From Chryseobacterium gleum (GTDB taxonomy: Bacteria > Bacteroidota > Bacteroidia > UBA10329): a DNA stretch of 64,000 nucleotides. The notes below the pieces were generated by a model. It did no database searches. It worked only from the letters and a program-made list of their open reading frames with translations, and had not been told where the DNA came from. Below are positions 51,112 through 61,935 of the stretch, one piece after another. The stretch lies in assembly GCA_945903645.1 (NCBI GenBank), contig CAMDOM010000011.1, positions 1-64,000 on the forward strand. Direction: 5' to 3'. Both the position numbers and the translations under genes were made by a program. How positions within the stretch are numbered: position 1 is the stretch's first letter; each line of letters opens with the position of its first letter.

Positions 51112-52605
51112 ATGAATTCTACTCTACAGTTTCACAACACCATAACCCACCGCAAAGAGGTATTTGAACCCATAAGTCCTCTTCATGTGGGTATGTATGT
51201 GTGTGGACCAACGGTGTATGGTGATGCGCATTTGGGCCATGCGCGGTCGGCCATCACCTTTGATGTAGTGTTTCGCTACTTGCGCCATTTGGGCTACAAG
51301 GTGCGATATGTGCGCAACATTACCGATGTGGGCCATTTGGAAAACGATGCCGACCATGGAGAAGATAAAATTGCCAAAAAGGCGCGGTTAGAGCAGTTAG
51401 AACCCATGGAAGTGGTGCAGTATTACAAAGACCGCTATCACCGCGATATGGACGCGCTAAACGTGTTGCGCCCCAGTATCGAACCCCAAGCTTCCGGGCA
51501 CATCATTGAACAAATTGCCATGACTGAGCAATTGATTGCCAATGGCTATGCCTATGTGGCCGATGGGTCGGTGTATTTCGATGTAGAAAAGTTTAGCAAA
51601 GCACACAATTATGGCAAGCTAAGCGGACGGAAAATTGAGGATTTGCAAAGCAACACCCGCGATTTGGAAGGCCAAGAAGGCAAACGTAGTCCGCTGGATT
51701 TTGCGTTGTGGAAAAAAGCCTCAGCGGAACATATTATGCGTTGGCCTTCACCTTGGGGCGAGGGTTTTCCGGGTTGGCACATCGAATGTTCGGTAATGAG
51801 TCGCAAGTATTTGGGCGAAACATTTGACATTCATGGAGGAGGTTTGGATTTGCTTTTTCCTCATCATGAATGTGAGATTGCCCAAAGTGTAGGCGCAACA
51901 GGCCACGAACCCGTGCGCTATTGGTTGCACAACAACATGATTACGCTCAACGGGCAAAAAATGGCCAAATCGTTGGGCAACACCATCATGCTTCACGAGT
52001 TTTTTAGTGGAAAAAATGTGTTGTTGGAAAAGGCGTATGATCCAATGACCATTCGTTTTTTCATACTTCAAGCACATTATCGCAGCACGCTCGATTTTGG
52101 CAACGAAGCATTGCAAGCTGCCGAAAAGGGATTTGCCAAACTGAGAAATGCACAAGCTATTTTGGCTGGAAACGCTTTGAATTTCGGAAGTGCCTCGGAT
52201 GCAATGTCCGCTCGAATTGAAGATTGGGCATCGCGCCTTAAGTCTTCTATGGATGACGATTTGAATACTGCTCAGACCATAGCGGTTTTGTTCGAAATAG
52301 TTACGTTTGCCAATGCACTAAAAAACGGCCAAGAAAAATCTGTTCCAGCAAAGGAAGAATTGGAGAAACTTTCAGGAATCTATCATGCCTATTTTTCGGA
52401 TGTGTTGGGGTTAGGATTAGCTGTAGCCAACGATTCGCGAAGCGCTGAGGCTTTGGATAATGTGGTGCATTTGCTGTTGGATATGCGTGTAAAAGCAAAG
52501 TCCGACCGTGATTTTGCTACCGCAGATGGCATTCGCAATGCGTTGAAACAAGCTGGAATTACAGTGATGGACGGCAAGGAAGGTAGCGAATGGTCTTTGG
52601 AATGA
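51112..52605 (+). CDS. cysS: Cysteinyl-tRNA synthetase
   Basis: [47 protein letters not shown] (KMSKS-like); likely start 51112. Confidence 0.95.
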   Translation: MNSTLQFHNTITHRKEVFEPISPLHVGMYVCGPTVYGDAHLGHARSAITFDVVFRYLRHLGYKVRYVRNITDVGHLENDADHGEDKIAKKARLEQLEPMEVVQYYKDRYHRDMDALNVLRPSIEPQASGHIIEQIAMTEQLIANGYAYVADGSVYFDVEKFSKAHNYGKLSGRKIEDLQSNTRDLEGQEGKRSPLDFALWKKASAEHIMRWPSPWGEGFPGWHIECSVMSRKYLGETFDIHGGGLDLLFPHHECEIAQSVGATGHEPVRYWLHNNMITLNGQKMAKSLGNTIMLHEFFSGKNVLLEKAYDPMTIRFFILQAHYRSTLDFGNEALQAAEKGFAKLRNAQAILAGNALNFGSASDAMSARIEDWASRLKSSMDDDLNTAQTIAVLFEIVTFANALKNGQEKSVPAKEELEKLSGIYHAYFSDVLGLGLAVANDSRSAEALDNVVHLLLDMRVKAKSDRDFATADGIRNALKQAGITVMDGKEGSEWSLE

Positions 52606-53630
52606 ACTGTAACGAAAAGCAAGTGACAGGCCATAAGTCAAGCCACTTTTGGCAATTCTTAATTCTTAATTTTTCATTTTTAATTGGTTTCGGCAGCTGT
52701 TCTCCCAGCTACAAAGCTGATGTAGACGCCATGGTATTGGAGCCAGCTGTGGAATTCAATGCCGATTCTGCATATTTCCAAATAGCCAATCAAGTGAATT
52801 TCGGTCCGCGCATTCCCGGAACGGATACGCACACCCAGTGCGGAAACTATTTGGTTGAAACCCTGAATCGCTATGGTGCCCAAGTGATGGAACAGCGCGA
52901 TTCCGTAATCGTTGCCGATGGAAAGCGCATACCAATGCGAAACATTATTGGGTCATTCTCTCCAGAAAAGAAAAAGCGGATTTTGCTAGTGGCGCACTGG
53001 GATTCGCGGCCTACTTCCGACCAAGAACCCGACCGTTTTAACGAACCCATTGATGGGGCTCATGATGGCGCAAGCGGAGTTGGTGTGTTGCTCGAAGTGG
53101 CGCGTTTGTTGGCAAAAACAGCTCCCGAAATTGGCGTAGACATCCTTCTATTCGATACCGAAGACCAAGGAAGAGGCTGGGAAGAAGGCGACACACCCGA
53201 TGCTGAATTTTACTATTGCATGGGAGCGCGCTATTGGGCCAAACAGCCGAATGTGGCGGGATACAAAGCCGAATATGCCATTATGGTTGACATGGTGGCA
53301 GCCAAGGATGCTGCATTTACCCTCGAAGGCGAATCAATGAAATATGCCGAAAAGCAAACCCGCCATGTTTGGACCATTGCACACAAACTGGGCTACGAAA
53401 ACAATTTCCGGTTCAACCTAACACGAAATGTGCTACACGACCATTTCTACATTGGCTCGCAAGCGGGCATTCCATGCGTGGCTATTATGCAGCACGACAA
53501 TACTACGCAAACCGGTTATGGAGCATATTGGCACACCCAAGCAGACAACCTCAGCTCCATTGACCGCAATACATTGAAAGCCGTAGGGCAAACCATTGTC
53601 CAAGTCATTTTTAACGAGAAAGCCAACTAA
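52590..53630 (+). CDS. M28-family lipoprotein, glutaminyl-peptide cyclotransferase-like
   Basis: FLIGFGSC lipobox; [64 protein letters not shown]. Confidence 0.85.
   Translation: MVFGMNCNEKQVTGHKSSHFWQFLILNFSFLIGFGSCSPSYKADVDAMVLEPAVEFNADSAYFQIANQVNFGPRIPGTDTHTQCGNYLVETLNRYGAQVMEQRDSVIVADGKRIPMRNIIGSFSPEKKKRILLVAHWDSRPTSDQEPDRFNEPIDGAHDGASGVGVLLEVARLLAKTAPEIGVDILLFDTEDQGRGWEEGDTPDAEFYYCMGARYWAKQPNVAGYKAEYAIMVDMVAAKDAAFTLEGESMKYAEKQTRHVWTIAHKLGYENNFRFNLTRNVLHDHFYIGSQAGIPCVAIMQHDNTTQTGYGAYWHTQADNLSSIDRNTLKAVGQTIVQVIFNEKAN
52654..52685 (+). repeat. 7-bp-period AT repeat within lipoprotein signal peptide
   Basis: aattctt-aattctt-aattttt-cattttt-aatt. Confidence 0.75.
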
Positions 53631-53735
53631 AGCCGTTTAATTTTAATGGATTGGGATGATTTAACATCAATTTCCATATCCATTTGGTCGCTTCCAAGCA
53701 CCCAATACCTAATTTAGCAGACCCAATCCCAAACA

Positions 53736-54476
53736 GTGTCCGATAGTCTAGTCATCATACCCACGTACAACGAGCGTGAAAACGTGGAGCGAATGATAGA
53801 CACTGTGATGGGGCTATCCAAGCCATTTCACTTGCTTATTGTCGATGATGGTTCGCCTGATGGAACAGCATCGCTAGTTAAAGCGAAAATGGCGCTTCAT
53901 CCCGACCGTATTTTTATTCAAGAACGCAAAGGCAAACTTGGACTAGGCACAGCGTATATCCATGGATTTCGGTGGGCATTGCAGCGCGAGTATAAATTCA
54001 TATTCGAGATGGATTGCGATTTTTCGCACAACCCCGAAGACCTCATAAAACTTTACGATGCTGCGGTTTCCCATCCTGCCGATTTAGTTATTGGTTCGCG
54101 CTACATCAAAGGTGTAAATGTGGTAAACTGGCCTATGGGTCGCGTGTTGATGAGCTATTATGCCTCGGCCTACGTGCGTTTTATTACAGGCATGACCATT
54201 CGCGACACCACCGCAGGATTCAAATGTTACCGCAGAGAGGTGCTCGAAACCATACCGTTGGATAAGGTTCGTTTTTTCGGGTATGCCTTTCAAATAGAAA
54301 TGAAATACATCACGTGGAAATACGGATTTGATATTCTCGAAATCCCTATAATTTTCACCGATCGCACCGCTGGAGAGTCTAAAATGAGTAGCGGAATTTT
54401 TAAGGAAGCCATATTTGGCGTGCTGCGCATTCGCTTGAAGAGTTTGTTCAAGTCCTATCCAAAGCGGAAGAAATAA
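53736..54476 (+). CDS. Polyprenol monophosphomannose synthase-like GT2
   Basis: VIIPTYNERENVERMID; LLIVDDGSPDGTASLV; EMDCDFSHNPEDL; IGSRYIKG. Confidence 0.9.
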   Translation: MSDSLVIIPTYNERENVERMIDTVMGLSKPFHLLIVDDGSPDGTASLVKAKMALHPDRIFIQERKGKLGLGTAYIHGFRWALQREYKFIFEMDCDFSHNPEDLIKLYDAAVSHPADLVIGSRYIKGVNVVNWPMGRVLMSYYASAYVRFITGMTIRDTTAGFKCYRREVLETIPLDKVRFFGYAFQIEMKYITWKYGFDILEIPIIFTDRTAGESKMSSGIFKEAIFGVLRIRLKSLFKSYPKRKK

Positions 54477-54589
54477 GCTGAGGAGTATCCTTTAAGTATC
54501 CTAGGCATAGGTTTGTTTCTCTTTTTCTTAATTCGGGCTTTGATAAGGAACTTTGCATAGCGTCCTTTGCACAAGACTAATTTTCTCAA

Positions 54590-55927
54590 ATGACAAACAC
54601 TCTAATCCGCTCCGCCAAAATCGTGAATGAAGGCCGCTCGTTTGTGACTGATGTGTTGATTAAAAATGACCGCATAGTTAAAATAGCACCTTCCATTTCG
54701 GTGCAAGGCCGAGTGCATGAAATGGATGCCGAAGGCTTGCTATTGATGCCCGGAGTGATTGACGACCAAGTTCATTTTCGCGAACCAGGACTTACGCTCA
54801 AAGGCGACTTGTATACCGAATCTCGTGCAGCCGTAGCTGGTGGAATTACCAGTTACATGGAAATGCCCAACACAATTCCAAACGCACTTACCCAAAAACT
54901 GCTGCAAGAAAAGTATGACCGTGCTGCGCAAGTTTCCCTAGCCAACTACTCGTTTTTTATGGGTGCGGGCAACGATAATTTGGAAGAAGTGTTGCGCACA
55001 GACCCACGAAATGTGTGTGGAGTGAAGATTTTTATGGGCTCATCTACGGGCAATATGCTTGTGGATAACGAGGCCACGTTAGAAGGGATTTTCTCCAAAT
55101 GCCCCATGCTCATTGCCACGCATTGCGAAGACGAAGCCACTGTGCGCAGAAATATAGAACGCTTTCGTGCTGAATATGGAGAAAATGTGCCTATGTCGGC
55201 CCATCCAATAATTCGCGATGTGGAGGCGTGCTATCTATCATCGTCCAAAGCTGCGGCATTGGCCAAAAAGCACGGAACCCGATTGCACATTTTGCACATT
55301 TCTACCGAAAAGGAAACGCATCTATTTGACAACACTATTCCTCTGGAGAAAAAACGCATCACTTCCGAAGCGTGCATTCATCATCTCACGTTTACAGATG
55401 CTATGTATGCTACCAAAGGCGCATTGTTAAAATGGAACCCAGCAGTAAAAACTGAAGCAGACCGCCAAGGGATTTTCAATGCATTGCTAGACGATAGGAT
55501 TGATATTATTGCCACCGACCATGCGCCCCACACGTGGGACGAAAAACAAGGAGGCTATTTCCAAACCCCATCGGGTGGACCGTTGGTGCAACATGCCCTG
55601 CCCGCAATGATGGAACATGTGCGCAATGGAGCAATTTCCATTGAGCGCATGGTAGAAAAAATGTGCCATGCACCAGCCATTTGTTTTGGATTGGAAGAGC
55701 GGGGGTTCCTTCGCGAATACTACTTTGCCGACCTCGTTCTTGTTAATCCAAACAATCCTTGGACGGTGAGCAAAGAAAACATTCGCTACAAATGTGGATG
55801 GAGCATTTTTGAAGGAACCACCTTCCAAAGCAGCATTGCCCACACCTTTGTAAACGGCCGTTTGGCTTACAGCGATGGAAAACTAATTGAAGGTGAGTTG
55901 GGCAAACGATTAACCTTTCAAAAATGA
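54590..55927 (+). CDS. Dihydroorotase
   Basis: LLMPGVIDDQVHFREPG; MEMPNTIPN; LHILHISTEKE; ATDHAPHTWDEK. Confidence 0.9.
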   Translation: MTNTLIRSAKIVNEGRSFVTDVLIKNDRIVKIAPSISVQGRVHEMDAEGLLLMPGVIDDQVHFREPGLTLKGDLYTESRAAVAGGITSYMEMPNTIPNALTQKLLQEKYDRAAQVSLANYSFFMGAGNDNLEEVLRTDPRNVCGVKIFMGSSTGNMLVDNEATLEGIFSKCPMLIATHCEDEATVRRNIERFRAEYGENVPMSAHPIIRDVEACYLSSSKAAALAKKHGTRLHILHISTEKETHLFDNTIPLEKKRITSEACIHHLTFTDAMYATKGALLKWNPAVKTEADRQGIFNALLDDRIDIIATDHAPHTWDEKQGGYFQTPSGGPLVQHALPAMMEHVRNGAISIERMVEKMCHAPAICFGLEERGFLREYYFADLVLVNPNNPWTVSKENIRYKCGWSIFEGTTFQSSIAHTFVNGRLAYSDGKLIEGELGKRLTFQK

Positions 55928-56343
55928 TAACATTCCCTTTGCGTTTTGGCTCGTTTCTTTTTTCTACGATTTTATCGTCCCACGTCCCACGTCCCACGTC
56001 CCTCTTTTTAATTCTCTTCATGGCCTCTTGTACCGACAAGAAAAACCAGCCAGATTATCTCATTGCATCCGATAGTTTGGTAGGCATTATGGTAGATATG
56101 CACTTGGTAGAAACGGCAGCCAACCTAAAATTGATAAGTGTCGATTCGTTGAAACCGAACTACAACCAAATGTTTGAGGCCATTTTCAAAAAGCATGGCA
56201 TCACCAAAACAGAGTTCGACAGCACCCTGTTTTTCTACTCCAAACGACCGGACGAGATGAGTGGAATTTATGATAAAGTGTTGGAGCGCCTGTCTGAAAT
56301 TGACGCAGAATCTAGCTCGCGGCCTGCCCAGAATGCGCCTTAA
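55924..56343 (+). CDS. DUF4296-like lipoprotein
   Basis: LFLILFMASC lipobox; LVGIMVDMHLVETAANLKL...FDSTLFFYSKRPDEMSGIYDKVLERL. Confidence 0.75.
   Translation: MITFPLRFGSFLFSTILSSHVPRPTSLFLILFMASCTDKKNQPDYLIASDSLVGIMVDMHLVETAANLKLISVDSLKPNYNQMFEAIFKKHGITKTEFDSTLFFYSKRPDEMSGIYDKVLERLSEIDAESSSRPAQNAP
55977..56004 (+). repeat. 7-bp tandem repeat (gtcccac)x3 + gtccctc inside lipoprotein N-terminus
   Basis: gtcccacgtcccacgtcccacgtccctc read directly. Confidence 0.9.
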
Positions 56344-57340
56344 GAAACATAGCACTTACCTCTTTTATGGTCTGTTCTATGGGGCGATAGCGAAATTCGG
56401 GTAACGCCTTCAACAATTTGGAGTTGTCGTATCTGCTAATGTGAATGGCGCTATTGGCCGTTTCGCGGGTTATGAACGGCTTTGCTCGCATTAAAAAACA
56501 GCGCAATTTTTCCAATCGCCAAGCCACAGCCATCAAGGCGGGAGAAGCGTTTAGCGTAGCACGTTTTTTACCCAAACCGTCTGCAATGCCATCAAAAATT
56601 TGGCGAAGCGGAAAATTGTCGGCAGCCACAATATAGCGCTCACCGCTAATGCGCTTTTTCATGAGTTGCACCATCACTTCGGCCACATCGCGTGCATCTA
56701 CCATGGCATTTACACCTTGGGTGTAATACGGCAGTCCTTTCCATACTTTGGTAAATAATGCAGCACTGCTTTGGTTCCAATTACCCGGACCAAGTATAAT
56801 GCACGGATTCACAATCACGGCCTCCAACCCTTCGGAAATGCCGCGCCACACCTCCATTTCGGCTTTGTGTTTGCTCACGCCATAGTTCGAATTTCGGCTA
56901 GAAGGCTTCCATTCTGTCGCTTCCGAAATGGTATCTTGCTTTTCTGTGCGGCCAATGGCCGCTACCGAACTTACATGGCACATACGCACTCCCGCTTGGT
57001 CAAGGCATAGGTTCACCACGTTGGCGGTGCCTTCCACATTCACCTTGTCCATCCATTCGCGGTCTTTGGGGACAAACGAAACAGCCGCAGTCACATGATA
57101 CACTTCAGTCACACCTTCCATCGCAATTTCCAACGAAGGAATATCGAGAATATCGCCTTGCACCCAATGGATGCACTCCATCAGCGCAGCAGGATTATCG
57201 GTATAATGGCCAAAAATAGCCTTAACTACGACCAAGCTTGCAGTATTGCGATGCAGCGCCCGAACTGGCGTTTCTTCCTGCAGCAGCCGAAACAGCACAT
57301 GTGCGCCCAGCAGCCCCGTTCCTCCTGTTACCAATATCAT
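56312..57340 (-). CDS. NAD-dependent epimerase/dehydratase (extended SDR)
   Basis: [47 protein letters not shown]. Confidence 0.85.
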   Translation of the reverse strand: MILVTGGTGLLGAHVLFRLLQEETPVRALHRNTASLVVVKAIFGHYTDNPAALMECIHWVQGDILDIPSLEIAMEGVTEVYHVTAAVSFVPKDREWMDKVNVEGTANVVNLCLDQAGVRMCHVSSVAAIGRTEKQDTISEATEWKPSSRNSNYGVSKHKAEMEVWRGISEGLEAVIVNPCIILGPGNWNQSSAALFTKVWKGLPYYTQGVNAMVDARDVAEVMVQLMKKRISGERYIVAADNFPLRQIFDGIADGLGKKRATLNASPALMAVAWRLEKLRCFLMRAKPFITRETANSAIHISRYDNSKLLKALPEFRYRPIEQTIKEVSAMFLKAHSGQAAS

Positions 57341-57402
57341 TTCCCAAAAGTAATTGTTGGGGAATGGAGATAATCTCTAGAGATTGCATTTTCCCAGCTT
57401 AT

Positions 57403-57410
57403 TACATTTG
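57403..57410 (+). promoter_or_regulatory. TAnnTTTG -7 element upstream of pgk
   Basis: TACATTTG immediately upstream of the pgk ATG (57415); would imply a very short or absent leader. Confidence 0.4.
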
Positions 57411-57414
57411 CGCC

Positions 57415-58605
57415 ATGAAAACAATGGACTCTTATTCTTTTGCTAGCAAAAAAGCCCTTATTCGTGTGGATTTTAATGTGCCGCTCGATGCGCAATTCCA
57501 CATAACGGACGACACTCGCATTCAGGCGGCAATTCCTACCATCAAAAAGATTTTGAAAGATGGTGGAGCGGTAATTCTAATGAGCCACCTTGGCCGGCCT
57601 AAGAGTGGGCCAGAAGACAAGTTTTCGCTGCGCCACCTAGTGCCCCACATTGGTCAATTGTTGCAAACCGAAGTGCTTTTTGCCTCCGATTGCATTGGTG
57701 AAGTGGCCGAAAATGCGGTCAAAAACCTGAAAATGGGTCAGGTATTACTATTGGAAAATCTTCGATTTCATAATGAAGAAGAGAAAGGTGATATTGATTT
57801 CAGCCAGAAACTAGCGCGTTTGGGCGATGTGTATGTAAACGATGCGTTTGGCACAGCTCATCGCGCCCATGCAAGCACCACGGTAGTGGCGCAATTTTTC
57901 CCCAACGATAAAATGTTTGGCTATCTACTAGCCGCGGAAATTGAGAGCGTTGACCGCGTGCTGAAAAATGCCGAACGTCCGCTAACAGCAGTAATGGGCG
58001 GAGCAAAAGTGTCAAGCAAAATCAGCATAATCACCAATTTGCTTGCTAGTGTAGACCACATAATTATTGGTGGCGGCATGACCTTCACCTTCGTGAAAGC
58101 CATGGGTGGCAAAGTAGGCAGCTCGTTGGTAGAAGATGATTTTTTGGATACCGCAAAACAGATTTTAGAATTAGCCAAAGCCAAAGGGGTTCAAATTCAC
58201 CTTCCAATAGATTCTATTGTGGCCGACCGTTTTGATAATGGCGCCAACACTAAAATTTGTGAGAGCAACGCCATTCCTGATGGATGGATGGGCTTGGACG
58301 TGGGGCCAAAAGCAGAAAAAGCCTACCACGAATTGCTGATGCAATCCAAAACCATATTGTGGAATGGCCCGATGGGCGTGTTTGAAATGGAGAAATTTCA
58401 ACATGGTACAGAGGCTATTGGTCGCTCCATTGTTGCGGCTACAGCCAATGGCTCGTTTTCGTTGGTAGGTGGTGGCGATAGCGTGGCGGCAGTAAATCAA
58501 TTTGATTTAGCCGACAAAGTGAGCTATGTTTCTACAGGTGGAGGTGCGCTATTGGAATACATGGAAGGCACAGAGCTTACTGGTATTGCCGCTATTCGGG
58601 AATAA
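57415..58605 (+). CDS. pgk: Phosphoglycerate kinase
   Basis: [48 protein letters not shown]; the ORF track start 57238 is upstream of the likely ATG at 57415. Confidence 0.95.
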   Translation: MKTMDSYSFASKKALIRVDFNVPLDAQFHITDDTRIQAAIPTIKKILKDGGAVILMSHLGRPKSGPEDKFSLRHLVPHIGQLLQTEVLFASDCIGEVAENAVKNLKMGQVLLLENLRFHNEEEKGDIDFSQKLARLGDVYVNDAFGTAHRAHASTTVVAQFFPNDKMFGYLLAAEIESVDRVLKNAERPLTAVMGGAKVSSKISIITNLLASVDHIIIGGGMTFTFVKAMGGKVGSSLVEDDFLDTAKQILELAKAKGVQIHLPIDSIVADRFDNGANTKICESNAIPDGWMGLDVGPKAEKAYHELLMQSKTILWNGPMGVFEMEKFQHGTEAIGRSIVAATANGSFSLVGGGDSVAAVNQFDLADKVSYVSTGGGALLEYMEGTELTGIAAIRE

Positions 58606-59155
58606 TTTCGCGGATAGAATCTTCTACCTCATCCGCTTTTTCGCTTAAGCTATTCACAATGGCATCTTTGTCTATTTCTTCCAAAATAGGAAGCGTAAAT
58701 GGCGCTATAGATTGAATGGGTCGGAATAGAAACGACTTTTTCACCGCATCTTGTTCTTCTAGGCTGTCCAAAAGGCCAACGCGGTTTACAAACAGCAACA
58801 ATAGACTAAGAAGAAACGCACCGCGGGCAAAGCCGAAAAATGCCCCAGCAGCTTTGTTGGCCCATCCCATTGCCACCATTTTCACACCGCCTTCCAATGT
58901 TTTGGCAAAGAAATAAGCCAGAACTAACACGGAAATCAGAATTACCGCAAAGGCAATTATGGGAAGAAACTCATAGGTAATAGACGTGTTTTTATACACG
59001 TATTCGGCCAATAATGTAGAGAACCGAGCTGCAAGGTAAACACCAGAAATTAGGGCAATGAGCCGCGCAATCTCCATGATAAACCCACGTGTAAATCCTT
59101 TGTAGAGCATCCATAGCAACGGAACGGCCAATAGCGCATCTAGCCAATATTCCAT
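58592..59155 (-). CDS. CvpA-family membrane protein
   Basis: [41 protein letters not shown]; four TM segments. Confidence 0.8.
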   Translation of the reverse strand: MEYWLDALLAVPLLWMLYKGFTRGFIMEIARLIALISGVYLAARFSTLLAEYVYKNTSITYEFLPIIAFAVILISVLVLAYFFAKTLEGGVKMVAMGWANKAAGAFFGFARGAFLLSLLLLFVNRVGLLDSLEEQDAVKKSFLFRPIQSIAPFTLPILEEIDKDAIVNSLSEKADEVEDSIREIIPE

Positions 59156-59161
59156 GATTAT

Positions 59162-60328
59162 TTAGTATTCGTGTACATAACCTTTCGATACCGCCATGTC
59201 TACCATCGTGCGGTTCATTACCCCAAAAAATGTAGTACCATAGCGATAGAGCATCATTTTCTCCCGCACGTTCCGCATATACTGTTCGCGCTTGGTAGTC
59301 AGCATTTTTATAATGGAAATATATTCCCCCCGGTCATAGCTCATTTCGGTCACATGCAAGCGCAGTTCCTCTTCTGAAAGTTGCTGCAACACGCCATGCA
59401 AATACTTGCGTTGGATGTTGTCTTTCATTTTCCCTGCGATTAATAAATCTACCAAATCCCACGATTGGTTTTCTCCTTGATACAATTCAGTGGCTTTGAA
59501 AAACGTCCGAGCTTCAAATGGATTTTCTCCCTGCAACTCCGCGTCTTCGTCCAACGAGGTTTGTGCCTTATACCTTGCAACACCATCGGGCCCATAAGGC
59601 ACATAGGTGGTGTTTATCATAGCGCAAGCTTCCAAAAGAAGGTCGTTGTCGTAAGGTTTTTCAAACTGAATATTGGGTTCTCGCAATCCAATAGGATGGT
59701 ATTTTCCTCCGCAAGCCGAAGCCAAATCTCTCCACTCTTCTTGCTCCACTTTATTCTCGTAAGCAGTAAAGTAAAGCGAGTGAATAATAATGCCCTTTTC
59801 GTTAGCAGTTTTTATAGCTTTCGAACACCCAGGACCCGAATATGCACGGCCATTTCCTGTCACGAAAATTACCTTGAGGGCATCTGGATTTTTTGACCAT
59901 GACAAATCATTTAAAGCTACCTCTAGGCCATAACCCAAATGATAGTTGCCAGGAGCGGTAAGGTCTTTAATTTCGAAAAATGGAGCTGCAGCCGCCTCAA
60001 TATCGTCTGTTAAATCGGAAATCACTTTGATGTAGTTGTTTTCCTTTTTGAAACTGGGCCTTCCCATGCACACAATCCCCAGCCGATAGTTTGCGATCGG
60101 GGTGAGGCGCGACATCTCATTTTGCAACTCCCAAAACTTATCACGCACCGAGGTTAAAATCCCTCCAGTACTTCCGCTAATGTCGATAACAAAAACAATA
60201 TCGAGCGGCACGCCAAGGTTGTCACCTTGATCTACCGTTTGCCCTATAGTTGGAGAGCATCCCAACGCAAGCACCAAAAAGAAAGGAAAAATAAACCTTA
60301 CGATAATGGATATGGGGTAAAAACGCAT
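59162..60328 (-). CDS. von Willebrand factor type A domain lipoprotein
   Basis: FFLVLALGCSP lipobox; DIVFVIDISGSTGGI MIDAS (DxSxS). Confidence 0.8.
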   Translation of the reverse strand: MRFYPISIIVRFIFPFFLVLALGCSPTIGQTVDQGDNLGVPLDIVFVIDISGSTGGILTSVRDKFWELQNEMSRLTPIANYRLGIVCMGRPSFKKENNYIKVISDLTDDIEAAAAPFFEIKDLTAPGNYHLGYGLEVALNDLSWSKNPDALKVIFVTGNGRAYSGPGCSKAIKTANEKGIIIHSLYFTAYENKVEQEEWRDLASACGGKYHPIGLREPNIQFEKPYDNDLLLEACAMINTTYVPYGPDGVARYKAQTSLDEDAELQGENPFEARTFFKATELYQGENQSWDLVDLLIAGKMKDNIQRKYLHGVLQQLSEEELRLHVTEMSYDRGEYISIIKMLTTKREQYMRNVREKMMLYRYGTTFFGVMNRTMVDMAVSKGYVHEY

Positions 60329-60379
60329 AATGTAGCGGAGGCCAAAAATAGTGTTTTGCTGAAGGATGCTCGCCCGTGC

Positions 60380-60387
60380 TAAATTTG
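60380..60387 (+). promoter_or_regulatory. TAnnTTTG -7 element
   Basis: TAAATTTG 4 nt before the ATG at 60392. Confidence 0.4.
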
Positions 60388-60391
60388 TACC

Positions 60392-60739
60392 ATGCTTGAT
60401 ATTGATTTTCAGCGCGAATGGCGCGAACTAATTGCTCGTTTGGAAACCCAGTTTGGAGAAGGGTTGGAATTAGAAACGGTGTTGTTTCTTATTGGAGTTC
60501 AAGAATTAGGGCAAGGCCAGCGCGAATTTAAGAAACACGAGAAGCTGGACTTGATGCACATTGCCATCTGCAAATTACTTAGCCAATATGGGTATTATGA
60601 ATTTGAAGGGATGGACCAAGACGGCTGGCCGCACTATAAAACCATAGGGAAACTTCCAAAACTAAACCCCAACGAACAAAGTCGCTTAATGAAAGAAGCG
60701 GTAATCGATTACTTCAAAAATGCAGAGTTGTTAAGCTGA
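60392..60739 (+). CDS. Conserved hypothetical protein
   Basis: Compact ORF with own promoter-like element; FLIGVQELGQGQREFKKHEKLDLMHIAICKLLSQYGYYEF. Confidence 0.7.
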   Translation: MLDIDFQREWRELIARLETQFGEGLELETVLFLIGVQELGQGQREFKKHEKLDLMHIAICKLLSQYGYYEFEGMDQDGWPHYKTIGKLPKLNPNEQSRLMKEAVIDYFKNAELLS

Positions 60740-60743
60740 GCGC

Positions 60744-61124
60744 TTACAGCTCATCCAAGTTCACCGTTACCTCTACGGTTTCGCCTTGCTCTAGAATCAC
60801 GAAGTTTTCGAGCGAGCTTCTGCCAGCATGAGTCACATCGTATTTCAAAATGGCTGGATTGGCAAAAACATATTCTGCTACGCCTGTAGAGCTCGTGGTT
60901 ACGATTTCTTCTAACCATAGCGTTCCAACCTTTTCATCTTGATAAAAACGAACTAGGGCTTGAGCTACTGGCTCTACAACGGTATCTTGACTTATTTGGT
61001 CAATAACGTTTTGAACCACCGTTACGCGAATAACGGCATCGGTACTTTCCTTGCATGCCGAAACACCTGCAACGAGTGCGAAAACTAGTGCTGGAAGTAG
61101 AAATTTGGAAATGGAAGTCTTCAT
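60744..61124 (-). CDS. Hypothetical lipoprotein
   Basis: MKTSISKFLLPALVFALVAGVSAC lipobox. Confidence 0.7.
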   Translation of the reverse strand: MKTSISKFLLPALVFALVAGVSACKESTDAVIRVTVVQNVIDQISQDTVVEPVAQALVRFYQDEKVGTLWLEEIVTTSSTGVAEYVFANPAILKYDVTHAGRSSLENFVILEQGETVEVTVNLDEL

Positions 61125-61127
61125 GGT

Positions 61128-61156
61128 TTTGCTGTTGAATTCAAAAAGTAACTTTG
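61128..61156 (+). promoter_or_regulatory. Bacteroidota-type promoter (TTTG-N17-TAACTTTG)
   Basis: TTTG 61128-61131, 17-nt spacer, TAACTTTG 61149-61156; upstream of the PPIase. Confidence 0.55.
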
Positions 61157-61234
61157 CACGGCTCCAAAACTAACGAATCCGGTCAGAATGGAGCCAAAAC
61201 AGTTCAAAGTTACACATCTTAAACACCTTAACTC

Positions 61235-61876
61235 ATGAAGAAACTAATTTTTACGCTCGCAGTTGCTGCCTTTTCGATGAATGGTATGGCTCAAGAGGCT
61301 GAAGGACCAGTGGTTTTAATCAGCACCAGCTATGGCGACATTAAGGTGTTGCTTTACAACGAAACTCCATTGCACCGCGATAACTTTCTAGAAATTGCCG
61401 CGGCTGGAAATTTCGATGGCAGCATTTTTCACCGCGTTATCAATCGTTTTATGATTCAAGGTGGAGGTTCGGAAGGAGCGCCAGTAAAATTGGACGACCG
61501 TCAAGTTGTTCCTGCGGAAATCAAAAAAGCATTTATTCACAAAAAAGGAGCTTTGGCTGGAGCGCGAATGGCTGATGGCATTAATCCATTGCGCAGTTCA
61601 TCAGGGTCTCAGTTTTACATCGTTCAAGGTCAGAAATATGATGTGAATACCATTACCAAAATGCAAGAGCGTTTGGGAGTTACCTACACGGACGAACAAA
61701 AGAAGATTTACGCAGAAATTGGAGGAACACCTCATTTGGATATGCAATACACTGTTTTTGGCGAAGTAATAGAAGGATTGGACGTGGTAGACAAAATTGC
61801 TGCGGTTCAAACAGCTCAAGCTGATCGTCCGGTGGTGCCGATACCAATGAAAGTAAAAGTGCTTAAGAAGAAGTAA
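61235..61876 (+). CDS. Cyclophilin-type peptidyl-prolyl isomerase, secreted
   Basis: Signal peptide; DGSIFHRVINRFMIQGGG; SSGSQFYIVQGQ. Confidence 0.9.
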   Translation: MKKLIFTLAVAAFSMNGMAQEAEGPVVLISTSYGDIKVLLYNETPLHRDNFLEIAAAGNFDGSIFHRVINRFMIQGGGSEGAPVKLDDRQVVPAEIKKAFIHKKGALAGARMADGINPLRSSSGSQFYIVQGQKYDVNTITKMQERLGVTYTDEQKKIYAEIGGTPHLDMQYTVFGEVIEGLDVVDKIAAVQTAQADRPVVPIPMKVKVLKKK

Positions 61877-61935
61877 TTCTAGAATCAACCTAAAAGAGAA
61901 ACGCGTCTGCGGGCGATGTTTCGTCACCAAGAGTA

